Below are positions 43,451-55,131 of a stretch of DNA of 64,000 nt, piece by piece. This DNA comes from Hyaloscypha bicolor E. Taxonomy: Eukaryota > Ascomycota > Leotiomycetes > Helotiales > Hyaloscyphaceae. Each line of letters opens with the position of its first letter. The first letter of the stretch is position 1. The stretch is from positions 372,001-436,000 of the forward strand of contig NW_020194619.1 of NCBI RefSeq assembly GCF_002865645.1, in the 5' to 3' direction. The notes under the pieces were generated by a model. That model saw only the letters and a program-made list of their open reading frames with translations, was not told the DNA's origin and made no database searches. Made by a program: the position numbers and the translations under genes.

Positions 43451-44530
43451 TTTGAAAGGGTTGGGGGATTTAGATGAGGTGGTTGGTTGGAGATGGAGAC
43501 GCAGGGAGGAGAGGTAGAGAGGGTGAGTCAAGTTAAGAGGGGTCAAGATTTATCTTATCGGCGGAGAGTGCAATTCGGGGAGAAGTCCGAGATCGGCGTT
43601 TGTTATTTTGAGCAGCTACACTTACGGGAATCGAAGAAGGGTTTTTGCTTGCGTGAGCAAATATCAGATCGTAAGCTCGGCCTGTTGTTGGACAATTGAG
43701 CTTGAATTTGGTTGGTTGCTTCCGAAGATGGGGTAATTGAGGGGCTCGGCAATCGAGACCCGGAAGAACTGGTGGGCCGAGCCGACTGAGAACCCCCTTT
43801 TCCAAAAACAGATAATTTGTCGAGGACCAGGGGCTCGCTTCAATGATGTAAAGGATTTTGAACAGCGGAACATATTATTCTTATCCAAATCTCATAGCCA
43901 TCAAAATCCCGACGGTGAAACTTTGTTGTCAATAAAAGTAATGCTGTTAAAGACCGCAGATTACGGAAAATTGACTCCAACAATAACTGCTAGACGTGAG
44001 CAAAGACTTGTGATCTTTGCTGGTCTTGGGATTGCGGCAGGGAAGGAAAGAAGGGGTGCCTGGGATGGGATCAAGATTTGTTGGTGGAAACGAAACTTCA
44101 TGGTGGGGATGGCCGCCAACCGTTCCAATGCCGTGGAACCTTTCCAGTGATCGTGACAAGTTGTCTCGTTGCTGTTGACTACGTTGGGCACGGAATTGTT
44201 CCAGCAGAAGAGTTGCCAGACGTTGTAGGGGATAGCATTCAATGGAGGTTGAGTATTTCCAATGAAGCAGCAGAACCACCTTTCTTGGGAGTCTCACCTG
44301 GTACGTAGATCTTGATGTTAAACACCAATTGATATCGTAATACCCATATGGCCAAATCTTTATGTATTTGACACCCGAAAATGTGAAACATAAATTCAAA
44401 ATTATTACACAAAATTCGGCCCCAATTTCCACCAACACGGATCCACCCCGGCCGCGCTTCCGGCCCCGCCAAAAAGGAAACTTCTCAAACAACACCTTCC
44501 TCCCCCTGCCCTGCCTCTCCTTAACCATCA
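43451..44530. other. Divergent intergenic region
   Basis: 1.08 kb between the flavoprotein and SET-domain genes. Frames up to 194 codons overlap on both strands with no recognised content. It presumably holds two promoters. Confidence 0.4.
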
Positions 44531-45549
44531 ATGTACGAGATCCGCACCGCCGGCCTCAAAGGGCTTGGTGTCTTCTCCAAAGCATTCCTCCCGCGAGGAA
44601 CACGAATATTTTCCGAAGCGCCTCTCCTCGCAATCCGGTCTGGTCAAACTGCAGGGGACATCTATTCCGCGTCCCGATTTCTTTCGCCGGAAGATAAGGG
44701 GAGCCTTTTGGGGTTGTCGACGCATGTTACCAACGAATTGAAGATTATGAGATGGAGTCAAGCTGCTTGGTATACTTTAACTAATACGGTTTCCGAGATA
44801 TTTGGGAGGAAAGGGAGGGGAGTAATAGGATGGCCGAATCCTAAAGAGCACGTGACAGTTCTGAACATTTTCAGAAACAACGCTTTCAATCTGGGCGCCA
44901 GCTCCTTATTCCAGCAAGCTGTCTTCCCGAGAATCTCGAGGATAAACCATTCCTGTGTCCCAAACGCGCAGGGGAATTTCCACGACGAGATGGGGCGGTT
45001 TAATGTTCATGCGACGAGGGATATTGAAGGGGGTGAGGAGGTGACGTTGAACTATTTGCAGGAGTTGGGGACGGCGAGGGAGTCGAGGCAGGAGAGGTTG
45101 TGGGGTGGGTATGGGTTCGCCTGCGAGTGTCCAGCTTGTGATTTGAGTTTGGAGAGAGCGAGACAGGGGGAGAAGAGGCGGGTGAAAATGCATGAGGAGC
45201 TGGCGAAGTATGTTGAGGGGATGGCAAGTGGTGCTGTGCTGGTTTTGGAGGCGGAGTTGGAGGCTGTTCAGAGGTTCATCCGGCTGCTCGAGGGAGAGGG
45301 AATCGCTGGGAGGGAACTGTCGACTTTGTGAGTGACCACCCAAATCGGATTGTGAAGTGTCACTTGCTAACCGAAAACGGGTACAGATATTTAGAAGCTG
45401 CAAAGCTGAACCAGGGTTATGAAAAATACGAGGAAGCCTTGCGCTGTGCTGAGAGAGGATTGGCCATCGACGGAGATTGTTTAGGTACAGATCATCCGCT
45501 GTATCAGAATAGCTTGAAGGCCGTCCATGATTTGAAAAGACTTCAATGA
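44531..45549 (+). CDS. SET-domain protein (SMYD/Set5-like lysine methyltransferase class)
   Basis: Exon 1 44531-45327, intron 45328-45386 (GTGAGT...CAG), exon 2 45387-45549; 319 aa. The SET domain starts at once (MYEIRTAGLKGLGVFSKAFL, PRGTRIFSEAPLLAI). It is split by a helical insert and resumes with RISRINHSCVPNAQGNFHDE, the NHSC motif that binds S-adenosylmethionine and substrate, then GGEEVTLNYLQ. A post-SET-type cysteine group follows (CECPACDL). Exon 2 adds a TPR-like helical tail (YEKYEEALRCAERGLAIDGD). Many fungal SET proteins of this short type methylate non-histone targets; the substrate is unknown. Confidence 0.9.
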
Positions 45550-46008
45550 TCTCAGATTCAATTTACAGAATATTTTGCTCCATGGTTCGCCGTCACCAAT
45601 TTTGAGAAGCTCGAGGTTCAGCGGGGGATCAGAAGACACGAGACTGGAGAAAAGTGCGAGGGTATTGGTAAAATCCAGGAGTTCATATTGCGCCGGAAAC
45701 TTCCTAATGTTCTTTGTATCCTGGAACAGGCAAACCTCATCTCATGACCCGAATATTCTCAGCTGTAAGATTTCAATATCCCGAACTATCAAGGACAACT
45801 AGAGACAGACAGGGTGACGGAGATATCTTGAAAAGCGGACATGAACTTCCCAAAAGCACGCACTGAACATGCCGGGGAATTGGTGGAGAGCAGCATTGCT
45901 TTGGTATTTACACTCCTTCCGATGGTATCCAGCCGAAACCTGCTCCAAAATTATCACATCATCATTCATCCACCCGTATTGCCGTATTCCCTATCCCCAA
46001 GAAAATAT
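45550..46008. other. Intergenic between convergent genes
   Basis: 459 bp with the 3' ends of the SET-domain gene and the small anchored protein gene. No gene is seen. Confidence 0.5.
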
Positions 46009-46561
46009 TTACTTTCCCCCGAACCAAGATGAGATGCCTGACTTGGCTTTTGAAGCTTCTGCCTCGATCTTGCGGTCTGCGGCATCAATCTTCTTCAATG
46101 CGTCATTCTTGGCATCTTTGCCGTATTGCTCGACCTTTGCAGCTTCGATGCGGGCTTTGTCGACCTAGAGGGGGTTTGAGTTAGTTACTGCTCCGGAAGG
46201 CTATGTTAGAGGATAGAGAGTACGAAGAGTTGCAGATAGTAATGAAGAGTGCATGGTAATCTGGAGCACTTACAGCAGAGTCAACCTTTGAGCCAGCTAC
46301 AGTTGCCCACTTCTCGGCATCCTTCTGAGCCTCCTTAGCGTGGCCTGGGATCTCCGACTTGACTTTGGCCGAAGCCTTGGAAAGATCACCTATGTTTACT
46401 TAGCAAGAAGGAACAACAACAAGCCACGCATGCAACGTACTCTCAAAGTTCTTCTCTGCAATCTTGGGATTGCCGCCTGCAGTGTACAGGTAATAGCCCA
46501 CTCCACCAGCTGCGGCCGCCGTAACGTACCACAGAGCGTTGGACTTCTTTTGTTGAGACAT
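46009..46561 (-). CDS. Small anchored helical protein (fungal calcofluor-white-hypersensitive-type)
   Basis: Three exons: 46441-46561, 46274-46389, 46009-46164; introns GTACGT...TAG and GTAAGT...TAG; 130 aa. An N-terminal hydrophobic helix (ALWYVTAAAAGGVGYYLY) is followed by a Lys/Ala/Glu-rich amphipathic region: KASAKVKSEIPGHAKEAQKD, then VDKARIEAAKVEQYGKDAKN, and the end SSWFGGK. Fungal proteins of this shape are often labelled calcofluor white hypersensitive protein; that label is from memory and weakly supported. Location is probably membrane-attached, perhaps mitochondrial. Confidence 0.75.
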
Positions 46562-47168
46562 CGTGATTTAGTTGACGACAAGCTGAAGTAAGTGGAGAGA
46601 ATCGCAGTGCGTGAATTTGGGTGTGGTAGCGGTAAAGGTACGACCTGTGGTTGTTGTTTTGGAAATGAGGAGAGAGCGGCGGGATTATTGCATGATGAGC
46701 AAGGTGCTGCGTTGATTGGCTGAGCTTTGTGGGAGCGCTTTCCCAGTTGGTTTCCCCAGACACGTCATAGGTTAAAGAAGATGCACAGATCGAATAGAGG
46801 CCCGTGAGATCACGTGTAAACGTATGAATGGTGGCTTCAAGGCTTCAAGCTTGCCTTTCCCCGAAGAAGCAGCGGGTCCTGATAAACTTGGCAGATCATT
46901 TGGCTAGCTTTTGAGCTTCGCAAAAACCCCACGCGTCATCGCAAAAAACATCTGAGCTTCCATCGGAAAGTCTGAAGTGGAGCTACATGCTGAAATGGCA
47001 AGTGCCAAGTAGTACCTGGACCTGGACTCGTACAACACGCAAACGCAAAGCAAGCAATCCTACCTCATTGTTTGCCTATTGCGGGGTTTGTTCGAATTGA
47101 CTTGCCTGTGATATCGACAGTTTCACGAGCTGCACGGGATAGACCACTGTAGCAATGCTTCGGTAGGA
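46562..47168. other. Divergent intergenic region
   Basis: 607 bp between two divergent starts. It includes CACGTG-like sequence near 46810 (GATCACGTGTAAAC). No gene is seen. Confidence 0.4.
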
Positions 47169-48620
47169 ATGTCTCTGCTTCGCAAGTCGAAACGTCGACC
47201 CCAACCATTGACAGACGCCGACTACGACCACGAAATTCGTCTGGAGGATCATACCAAACCACAATCGCCTCAAGGGCATTCGAGAAGCCAGTCAGATGGC
47301 CTACAGCCTTCCTCTACTCGTGGTTCAGATTCCTCCTCGAGAAGACACAGCGATGTCCCCCTTTATAAACACACGACGCCCCTCCATATACGGGAGGAGT
47401 TGATACGGCGGAAATTCTCGAAATATCAGGATCGCCGCGAAGCGTCTTACGATGGGCAGCAAGAGGCAGCTGGGCCAGAGGACGGTGACGAAGCTCAGAA
47501 TGACGAAGCTCAGGACGGAGAGACGGAAGAACGAGGGCGACGAATATCCAAATCACTGGCACCAAAACCAGCGGAAGCCGAATCTGCGATAGATATCTTG
47601 TACGAGAATCAACGTGGAGGGTTTCTCTGCGGGATACCCCTCTTTTCTTCGAAGGCGTTGGGTGGTCTCGATCATGCTCCGTGGACGAATAGTGCACATA
47701 AACCGAGTGCCACGGACATCACAAACGCGCAGGTGCCAGATCCCTTGTGGGAATGGGCTTGGAAGGAATGGCATATAAATAAGGATGACAGAGTGGATGG
47801 CGAGGGCTGGGAGTACTCGTTTGCCTTCGGCAAGCACATTTCCTGGCACGGTCCTCAATGGTGGAATTCCTATGTCCGTAGACGGGCATGGACTCGAAAG
47901 CGAATAAAGAAGCACAGTGGCTATCAGTCGAATGAATCACATATGCTCACCCCTGAATATTTTACGATTCACGCAGCGGAAGAACGGAAATCAAGCCGAG
48001 CTACCTCTATGGAAGCAAGTACAATGAATCGACCAAGTTTGGGATCTCTTGCTAGACGGGATATTGAAGATGATATCGTCGTTGAGGAAATCAAGGATAT
48101 TGCGTCTCTGATGAAAGTCTTACGGCTTGCCCGAATTGACCGAGAGAAAATGGAAGCAGTGGAGAACTTCACTGAGCACGGCGGGGATGACCTTCACTAC
48201 CTGCAAGAATATATGCATGAGATCATGCGGATGTTCATATTCCAAGCTTCGCGGCGTCTTCTCCTTACACATCTGCTCAAGATTTTCAACGAGGCTTCGA
48301 AGGAATGGGACAAAGAGGATGCTGACCCCGTCAAGAAACGGAGACTTGAATATCTGGAAGCAGCAGTGAAGCATGCTGATGAGGAGGTTAAGAGGCTGGA
48401 ATTCTGGAGTGATGTGAAGGACATGGCCGAGAAAGGCCATACTATAGGGGCCGTGGATGAATCTAAAGGTTGGGACAAGAGCTGGGCTGGTCTTGATCAT
48501 AGCGGGCCGAAGGATGTAATGTCCGATAAGAAGGTCCCTGGACTGAAGAATTGTGAGCCGAGAGAAGGAAATGGGACAGCAGTAAAAAAGGATAAAGGGA
48601 AAGGAAAGGCACAGGATTAG
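47169..48620 (+). CDS. DysF/peroxin-ferlin domain protein (Spo73/Mug65-like)
   Basis: Single exon, 483 aa, start ATG 47169 (MSLLRKSKRRPQPLTDADYD). The first 140 residues are polar and Ser/Glu-rich. From about residue 145 comes ILYENQRGGFLCGIPLFSSK, then PLWEWAWKEWHINKDDRVDG with EGWEYSFAF, and HGPQWWNSYVRRRAWTRKRI. These paired Trp/Arg-rich segments are the DysF motifs found in ferlins, in Pex23/Pex30-group peroxins and in yeast Spo73. The C-terminal part is helical and charged, ending in a Lys-rich tail. Spo73 acts in prospore-membrane extension and the peroxins act at ER-peroxisome contacts. With no membrane helices here, the Spo73/Mug65 type fits better. Confidence 0.85.
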   Translation: MSLLRKSKRRPQPLTDADYDHEIRLEDHTKPQSPQGHSRSQSDGLQPSSTRGSDSSSRRHSDVPLYKHTTPLHIREELIRRKFSKYQDRREASYDGQQEAAGPEDGDEAQNDEAQDGETEERGRRISKSLAPKPAEAESAIDILYENQRGGFLCGIPLFSSKALGGLDHAPWTNSAHKPSATDITNAQVPDPLWEWAWKEWHINKDDRVDGEGWEYSFAFGKHISWHGPQWWNSYVRRRAWTRKRIKKHSGYQSNESHMLTPEYFTIHAAEERKSSRATSMEASTMNRPSLGSLARRDIEDDIVVEEIKDIASLMKVLRLARIDREKMEAVENFTEHGGDDLHYLQEYMHEIMRMFIFQASRRLLLTHLLKIFNEASKEWDKEDADPVKKRRLEYLEAAVKHADEEVKRLEFWSDVKDMAEKGHTIGAVDESKGWDKSWAGLDHSGPKDVMSDKKVPGLKNCEPREGNGTAVKKDKGKGKAQD

Positions 48621-49024
48621 CATACACAGGGCGTTCTGCAAATCTCTTTGGTCAGCATGGCTGCATAGCCTCGGATTGGGATTGGGTAGTTTACGGGAAA
48701 TAAAAGAGACTCCTCCCATATCTTTTAGGCTTCATGTTCAAAACATCCTTGATGGAGTCCTATTGAATGAATTGTTCCTGCTATGACTTTTCTTAAATTT
48801 GTACATTACAACCCAAATAAGGTACTTTCAATTTCGAATAATTAACAGCGTTTTAAGAAACTCGAATGTCGAAGTGAAGTGTACTGTAGAAAAAGGGTGC
48901 TTGTTACTTGCAGGGGCTTCGGAGCGGCCGAACTTTTTACCGACGACCGCAAACTTCGTGAAGCTCTCATCAAGTTCAACAGCACCAGCACATCAACGAA
49001 AAAGAAATGCCGAAATCATAGCGA
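48621..49024. other. Intergenic, no gene seen
   Basis: 404 bp between two genes on the same strand. It holds the 3' end of the DysF gene and the promoter of the PPR gene. Confidence 0.5.
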
Positions 49025-51802
49025 ATGTCCCTGGGAAGTCGAATTCTAAACCGAGGCAGGGCCGCACTATCTGCAAATCTCGCCTCGACTCCCAGGGAGC
49101 CTTTACTCTTCCTTTATCCCCAATGGATCAGAAAATCTTCAACCGCTGCGGAGACAGCTTCTAGTCAGGATGGCAGATTGCCAGTCCGGTCAATTCAGCC
49201 AAATGTACCACGGCAGCCTCTTCCATCAAATACTGCGTCTGCGAACGACGATGAAATCTCTTTACAGCTGCGCTTCGACAAACCGAAAGCAGACCCTTCA
49301 AACGTGCCAACAAATTCGAACGCTCCAGCGATGACTACGAAAATCAAAGCCAGATTAGAACCCAGAATTGATCACTCCAGGAACTCGGAAGAGGACAGTT
49401 CTCGGAACCATGACCCTTCGGTCATCGAACGACAAGTTCGCAGAATCCGGCAGACAGAAGAGAATGCCAAAAGAAATGAACTTGCGGATCGAGGAATACG
49501 GAATGCATATCACACTTGGAGAAGAGAAGAATTGAGGTCATGGTTACCCGATTGGCGTATCATTCTTGCCGACTTGATCAAGCATACGCCACAGCAAGGG
49601 AAATGGCTGGACGAAGCACTAGAACTTGTTATTCCTCTGGAATCATTACCTCGATTGGTACATGGAATTGATGATTACATTTTGGACATTGGATTTCAGC
49701 ACGGTGTCTCTATCCGACTGGGGGATCGAGATGAAGATACGCAGCAGTACCGTCGTTTCATTGTTTCTGGACCTGCAACTTCAATCAGTAAAACAACGGC
49801 AGACGTTCTACGAATTGCACCAACCACGGAGATGAAAACCACTTCAAAACTGATACCTCAGAAAACAGATGATCTAGCTCTCGAAGCGGCTGCGGAGAAG
49901 GAGACTTCTCTCATAACCCAATCAGATGAGCCAGAAGTCAACGTACGATATACTTTATTGGACCTTCGGCCCATGAAACTGAAGGTACTACCCGAGCAGA
50001 TTCCGAGGCCAAAGACTTGGACTCACGTGTCTTTCCTCGACTATATTCGAGTTTTGACAGCATCAAATATGCCCAATCATCTCAATCGGTTTGGCTTTAG
50101 GGCGGTTAAAGATCATAATACTGCCGTGACCGAGATCATACGAAACCTATTCAAAGACCCGGAATGCAAACATGCCATATCAAGAACGGCATGTAATGAA
50201 GCTATGCAATACTTTGTCAAGATCAACCGGCTCGAGGATGTTAGAGTGCTTTTTGTTCACATGGAGATGTTGAAATTGGCGATGGTTCCTGAGACTTTCA
50301 ATATCATGTTGCGAGGTGCTGCGAAAAACGAGGACCTCCATAACTTTCACTTCATATTACATCTTATGTTACGGCGAGGCTTCGCCCCAAATGGCAACAC
50401 ATGGATAGCTTTCATGATGGCCCACCCAGACGTTCGCGTTAAGCTACACATGCTGGCAGCAATGAAAGCTAAGGGACTCACATCTCACCCGTCGATAATG
50501 AAGGAAGTATCTCAACAGCTAGTCCAACCCGAAATCAACTCATCCCTTGAGCAGAACCTGAGCCAGGCGCAATTCGTAGCTCACATGGATTCTCGATACG
50601 GACCAGACTGGCTCAGCCTTGACAGTGCAAACCGAGCTTTACACTCCCTTGGAGCTCGAGGATTGATATCTCGCTGTTGGGAGTTCCTCAACTTTATGAG
50701 CTCACGTTTCATCCAATACGACAACTACTCCATAAACACCATTCTTCACCATTGCAAGCAAGCAACAAATCTCACTGGTGCAGTTGAACTCTTGCGCAGT
50801 CTTCCGACCAGAGGAGATTTTGGGTTTGTGCCAGACGAAGAAACATACCGCATCCTGTTCGAACTTGCTTGGCGCTCGAGGAGCTATAACTTGGCAAGAG
50901 TGATATGGAGATATGCCTGCCTCTCAGCTGCGACGACTCGCACAATGAGAACGCGTGTTTTCACAAGCATGTTGTATGCGGGTTACAAAGACCTTCAACC
51001 CACGCCGAGAGAGAGGTGGAAGCAGTTTGCTGGCCCGGTCATTTTTGGTGCTAACCATCACGACGAGCATCCCACTCATCTCTGGGCTAAGATGAACCCG
51101 GAAGAGATTGCTTCAGGATCCGGATCGACTCCCGACAAGATTAATCATGGAGACAAAGATGGCTTCGGTGTGTCTGTAGCAAAGGTCGCAGAAGCTACAA
51201 ACACGGGAATGGCGAGAGCAGATGCTTCACGACCCGAAGTTGGCCAGCCTGGAGCATCAAGAACCCAAACCACTGAGATAGAAGGCACAATAAGCATATT
51301 TGAAGAGGATCAAGATTTGAAGACGATTCCCTTCGACGGCAGCCGCGAGGACGCCCTCTCCCCGGAAACTCAAATTCCCGGCACACAACCTGACACGATT
51401 GGGCATTCATCAGCCGAGTCAGCTGAGACGATATTCACGAACATTAAATCCGACAAGGGTTATCTTGAGAACACCTACTTCCACCTTAAGCTCAAGAAGT
51501 TCACCCCCATAGGCATTGTCGACCCGGATGAATCCGTAGTCCAGACCAAGATGCAGCTTTGGAAAAAGACAAGGGATGAGCTGAAGCTCAAACTCCTCCA
51601 GGATCTCGAGACATATAAAGAGTGGAGGCCTGTTAAGCCATTTTCAGAAATGTTGGTTGAAGCCTTGGAGAGTGATACCCGGTGGAGGGGAAATGGTGAC
51701 TATGCGGAGATGGATATGCAGTCTTTGATCCGAAAGGTTATTTCGGTTCCGATAGCCATGAAGAAAGGTTATGTTAGTCAGGGAGAGCATGAATGGAAAT
51801 GA
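49025..51802 (+). CDS. Large mitochondrial pentatricopeptide-repeat (PPR) protein
   Basis: Single exon, 925 aa. The start (MSLGSRILNRGRAALSANLA, then YPQWIRKSST) is Arg/Ser-rich and lacks acidic residues, like a mitochondrial presequence. The middle part holds PPR-like helical hairpins: ACNEAMQYFVKINRLEDVRV, ETFNIMLRGAAKNEDLHNFH, then YSINTILHHCKQATNLTGAV and DEETYRILFELAWRSRSYNL. Such proteins bind organellar RNA and control its processing, stability or translation. The particular target cannot be read from the sequence. Acidic, low-complexity sequence separates the repeats from a conserved C-terminal segment (FHLKLKKFTPIGIVDPDE). Confidence 0.85.
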   Translation: MSLGSRILNRGRAALSANLASTPREPLLFLYPQWIRKSSTAAETASSQDGRLPVRSIQPNVPRQPLPSNTASANDDEISLQLRFDKPKADPSNVPTNSNAPAMTTKIKARLEPRIDHSRNSEEDSSRNHDPSVIERQVRRIRQTEENAKRNELADRGIRNAYHTWRREELRSWLPDWRIILADLIKHTPQQGKWLDEALELVIPLESLPRLVHGIDDYILDIGFQHGVSIRLGDRDEDTQQYRRFIVSGPATSISKTTADVLRIAPTTEMKTTSKLIPQKTDDLALEAAAEKETSLITQSDEPEVNVRYTLLDLRPMKLKVLPEQIPRPKTWTHVSFLDYIRVLTASNMPNHLNRFGFRAVKDHNTAVTEIIRNLFKDPECKHAISRTACNEAMQYFVKINRLEDVRVLFVHMEMLKLAMVPETFNIMLRGAAKNEDLHNFHFILHLMLRRGFAPNGNTWIAFMMAHPDVRVKLHMLAAMKAKGLTSHPSIMKEVSQQLVQPEINSSLEQNLSQAQFVAHMDSRYGPDWLSLDSANRALHSLGARGLISRCWEFLNFMSSRFIQYDNYSINTILHHCKQATNLTGAVELLRSLPTRGDFGFVPDEETYRILFELAWRSRSYNLARVIWRYACLSAATTRTMRTRVFTSMLYAGYKDLQPTPRERWKQFAGPVIFGANHHDEHPTHLWAKMNPEEIASGSGSTPDKINHGDKDGFGVSVAKVAEATNTGMARADASRPEVGQPGASRTQTTEIEGTISIFEEDQDLKTIPFDGSREDALSPETQIPGTQPDTIGHSSAESAETIFTNIKSDKGYLENTYFHLKLKKFTPIGIVDPDESVVQTKMQLWKKTRDELKLKLLQDLETYKEWRPVKPFSEMLVEALESDTRWRGNGDYAEMDMQSLIRKVISVPIAMKKGYVSQGEHEWK

Positions 51803-52088
51803 GTCTCTGTTGTATCACAGAGGCTTATGTATAAGATATGGCTTGTAAAACATATGTGGATCGATGATATTTCACGAGGCTCATGAGACTTCGAACACGA
51901 TTATAGAACAATTCCAGCTAATTGAAGAGGCCAAAACTGCTCTTCTTCATAACGGCCAGTGTGGAAAGGCGCCAATGTACCAACCGTCCCAATATTGACA
52001 CGAACATTAAGCCATAACAGAAGTTTCTCTTCCAAATTCCCTTGCCGCATCACTCACCCCAAACTCCCCGTTGAATAACCAGTTCCCT

Positions 52089-52983
52089 TTAATCACCAAC
52101 CCTATAACTAACTAACGTATCAACCCGATGATTCGTCGTACTAAAACTCCTCAACTGGACCTTCTCCCCATTCTTAATCTCTTTCGCATCACTATCCCCC
52201 CACTCCATCGGCACATCACTATCGGCATCCGCATACACCAACACATTGAACGTGCAGTCGCCCTCTAACTGAGGCAGAAAAGTAACTGACGCTGTGATCT
52301 GTCGGAAGATGGACTGGATCTCGGCTTGGATCTCTGCATCTGTTTTCTCAGGCGCTGGGGCTGGGGTATCGTTCCTACCTCATATCAGGATTTCATCCAT
52401 TTCCAACTCTCAGTGGAAATTTGGGGAAGGGGTGATACATACTCAGGCACAGCATTCTCCTTATCTGTCGCCTTCTTCGCACTCGCCTTCTTGCTCGACT
52501 TGTTGAATATCTGCACATCAAACTGCCACCTCTCGACATGTTCGCCCGTATCTTTGCTGGTTATGACCACAACCAGCTTCGAGATCTTGCCGTGCACCAT
52601 CCATTTGTCGAGCTGCGACATGATTTTCTTGATGTAGGCTTTTACTTGGTCGTCAGAGGAGACGAGCATTGTGAGGCCGTATTTCTTGACCGCCGTGAAG
52701 TCTTCGGCTGGGTAGACGCCGCGCTGGAATCTGAGATTTAGTTAGCATTTAGTGAAAATTTACCTGAGATTGGAAACATACAGTATTGTGTTTATGGAGT
52801 ATTGGAACTGTGGATGTTAAGTACCTCGACAGATGTTTTGGTAATTCGAGACTCACGAATTCTGCGATCAGCTTTGCTGAGCCTGCAAGTTGTCAGATTC
52901 GTTCAAAATTGCGTGGTAGACCCCATACCTTTCAGCTTCAGCTTATGCAGCTTCGATTTATCTTTCTCTTGATCGTTCGACAT
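52089..52983 (-). CDS. mad2: Spindle checkpoint protein Mad2 (HORMA domain)
   Basis: Five exons: 52929-52983, 52857-52882, 52782-52807, 52443-52730, 52089-52374; introns 52883-52928, 52808-52856, 52731-52781 and 52375-52442; 226 aa. Exons 2 and 3 are only 26 nt each. The product reads [16 protein letters not shown], then [40 protein letters not shown] and finally the safety-belt region ([14 protein letters not shown]). This is the HORMA fold that binds Mad1 and Cdc20 and holds the anaphase-promoting complex in check until chromosomes attach. Compared with yeast or human Mad2 it has an extra Lys/Ala-rich insert ([17 protein letters not shown]) before the last intron. Confidence 0.93.
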
Positions 52984-53163
52984 TTTGCTTGTGGAGTTGC
53001 TCCTCAATCATCATTCATTCGACTGAAGTTCGATGTAGATTTGGACTTTATCCGTTGCTACAGTGACCATCCTCGGCAAGTTCCGCCACTTCGAAGCTTC
53101 ACCCAAATAATTTTTGACCGAGAACAACGCGAGAACAGCATCACGACAACGTCAAGCAGCCTA
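52984..53163. promoter_or_regulatory. Bidirectional promoter between mad2 and guf1
   Basis: Only 180 bp separate the mad2 start (52983, minus) from the guf1 start (53164, plus), so both must start within it. It holds a pyrimidine-rich stretch near 53085-53110 and no evident TATA box. Confidence 0.55.
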
Positions 53164-55131
53164 ATGCAGCGATGTCCATTTCAACTCCTCCGGCTCCCTA
53201 GCTCGATACGAACGCAATATGCGTCTCAATTACTTAAGCACACACGCTCATTCAATATATCGATAGCACGATGCGCTCAAGCTCAGAAGCCCGTCACAGA
53301 GCTTGAGCGCAGGATTCAGGCCATTCCAATTGAACGATTCCGTAACTTCTGCATAGTGGCACACGTCGACCATGGCAAGAGTACGCTCAGCGATCGATTG
53401 CTAGAGCTGACGGGCACGATTGCGCCGGGTGGCAATAAGCAGATCCTCGATAAACTGGACGTTGAACGAGAGAGGGGCATCACTGTCAAGGCGCAGACTT
53501 GTAGCATGATATTCAAACATGAGGGAGAAGATTACCTGTTGCATCTAGTGGATACGCCTGGCCATGTTGACTTTAGAGCAGAGGTGTCGAGGTCATATGC
53601 TAGTTGTGGGGGAGCACTACTGCTTGTGGATGCGAGTCAAGGCGTGCAGGCGCAGACGGTGGCCAATTTCTACTTGGCCTTCTCTCAAGGGCTGATTCTG
53701 GTGCCGATTATCAATAAAGTCGATCTCCCTTCTGCGGATGCGCCGAGGGCGTTGGAGCAGATGCAAACTGCGTTTGAGTTGGAGCCCAGCAATGCGGTCT
53801 TGGTGTCTGCGAAGACGGGTCTCAATGTTGAGAAGATATTGCCGAATGTTATTAGGCAGATACCACATCCTGTGGGCGATCATACAAAGCCACTCAGGTT
53901 ATTACTGGTGGATTCGTGGTATGATAATTACAAGGGAGTAATTTTACTGGTGAGGATATTCGATGGGCAGGTCAAGGCTGGTGACCACGTGGTGTCATTT
54001 GCTACAGGTATCAAGTACTTTGTAGGAGAGGTGGGGATCATGTATCCCCATCAGATGCCGCAGACTACTCTTCGGGCTGGCCAGGTTGGGTATATCCATT
54101 TCAATCCCGGAATGAAGAAGAGTCAGGAGGCACTGAGTGGAGATACCTTCACCACTGTTGGATCGGAGCATACCGTCGAGCCATATCCTGGATTCGAAGA
54201 ACCGAAATCTATGGTCTTCGTGTCTGCGTACCCGCTAGACCAGAGTGATCATGGTCATCTCGAAGACTCGATCAACCAGATCGTGTTGAATGACAGAAGT
54301 GTAACTCTGCAGAAAGAGTCTTCAGAAGCATTAGGTGCAGGTTGGAGGCTTGGATTTCTAGGCACACTTCACTGCTCTGTTTTCGAAGACCGACTGCGAC
54401 AAGAACATGGTGCCAGCATTATCATCACACCTCCGACAGTCCCTTTCAAAGTCCTTTGGAAGGATGGCAAGGAAGAAATCCTCCAGAACCCAGCAATGTT
54501 CCCAGACACAGATACTCAAGGCCAGAAGGTGGCCCAATTGCAAGAGCCTTACGTCTCAGCAACCATTACCCTCCCAGAAGAATATCTTGGGAAAGTAATC
54601 GAGCTTTGCGAAGCCAACCGTGGCGAGCAAAAAGAGCTCAACTTCTTCACCGCCACGCAAGTCATTCTCAAGTACGACCTTCCCCTCTCTCAACTTGTGG
54701 ACGATTTCTTCGGCAAGTTGAAGGGAGCAACCAAGGGATACGCAAGTCTCGACTACGAAGATGCCGGCTTTCGAGAAAGCAACATCGTCAAGATGCAGCT
54801 ACTCGTCAACAAAGTTCCCGTCGATGCAGTTGCTCGAGTCGTTCACTCCTCACAAGTTGAACGACTCGGCCGAGTCTGGGTGAAGAAGTTCAAAGAACAT
54901 GTTGATCGGCAAATGTTCGAGGTCATTATTCAAGCCGCTGCGGGAAAGAGGATCGTGGCTAGAGAGACGATCAAGCCGTTTAGAAAAGATGTGTTGCAGA
55001 AACTCCACGCATCTGATATCGGGAGACGGAGGAAACTGCTTGATAAGCAGAAGGAGGGGAGGAAGAAGCTTAAGGCTGTGGGCAATATTGTCATTGAGCA
55101 CTCTGCTTTCCAGAAGTTTCTGGCTAAGTAG
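53164..55131 (+). CDS. guf1: Mitochondrial translation factor Guf1 (LepA/EF4 GTPase)
   Basis: Single exon, 655 aa. Start chosen at ATG 53164 because the preceding sequence is open but overlaps the mad2 gene, and because [20 protein letters not shown] is a good mitochondrial presequence. GTPase motifs: G1 [10 protein letters not shown]2 region [12 protein letters not shown]3 DTPGHVDF, G4 NKVD ([10 protein letters not shown]), G5 SAKTGLN. LepA-specific C-terminal features include [40 protein letters not shown], and the end [19 protein letters not shown]. Guf1 promotes mitochondrial protein synthesis, especially under suboptimal conditions. Confidence 0.96.
   Translation: MQRCPFQLLRLPSSIRTQYASQLLKHTRSFNISIARCAQAQKPVTELERRIQAIPIERFRNFCIVAHVDHGKSTLSDRLLELTGTIAPGGNKQILDKLDVERERGITVKAQTCSMIFKHEGEDYLLHLVDTPGHVDFRAEVSRSYASCGGALLLVDASQGVQAQTVANFYLAFSQGLILVPIINKVDLPSADAPRALEQMQTAFELEPSNAVLVSAKTGLNVEKILPNVIRQIPHPVGDHTKPLRLLLVDSWYDNYKGVILLVRIFDGQVKAGDHVVSFATGIKYFVGEVGIMYPHQMPQTTLRAGQVGYIHFNPGMKKSQEALSGDTFTTVGSEHTVEPYPGFEEPKSMVFVSAYPLDQSDHGHLEDSINQIVLNDRSVTLQKESSEALGAGWRLGFLGTLHCSVFEDRLRQEHGASIIITPPTVPFKVLWKDGKEEILQNPAMFPDTDTQGQKVAQLQEPYVSATITLPEEYLGKVIELCEANRGEQKELNFFTATQVILKYDLPLSQLVDDFFGKLKGATKGYASLDYEDAGFRESNIVKMQLLVNKVPVDAVARVVHSSQVERLGRVWVKKFKEHVDRQMFEVIIQAAAGKRIVARETIKPFRKDVLQKLHASDIGRRRKLLDKQKEGRKKLKAVGNIVIEHSAFQKFLAK

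Noticed and set aside
52786..53163. Upstream extension of guf1 by 126 codons
   Set aside because: The extension overlaps mad2 exons on the other strand and lacks a presequence; ATG 53164 gives a proper mitochondrial N-terminus.
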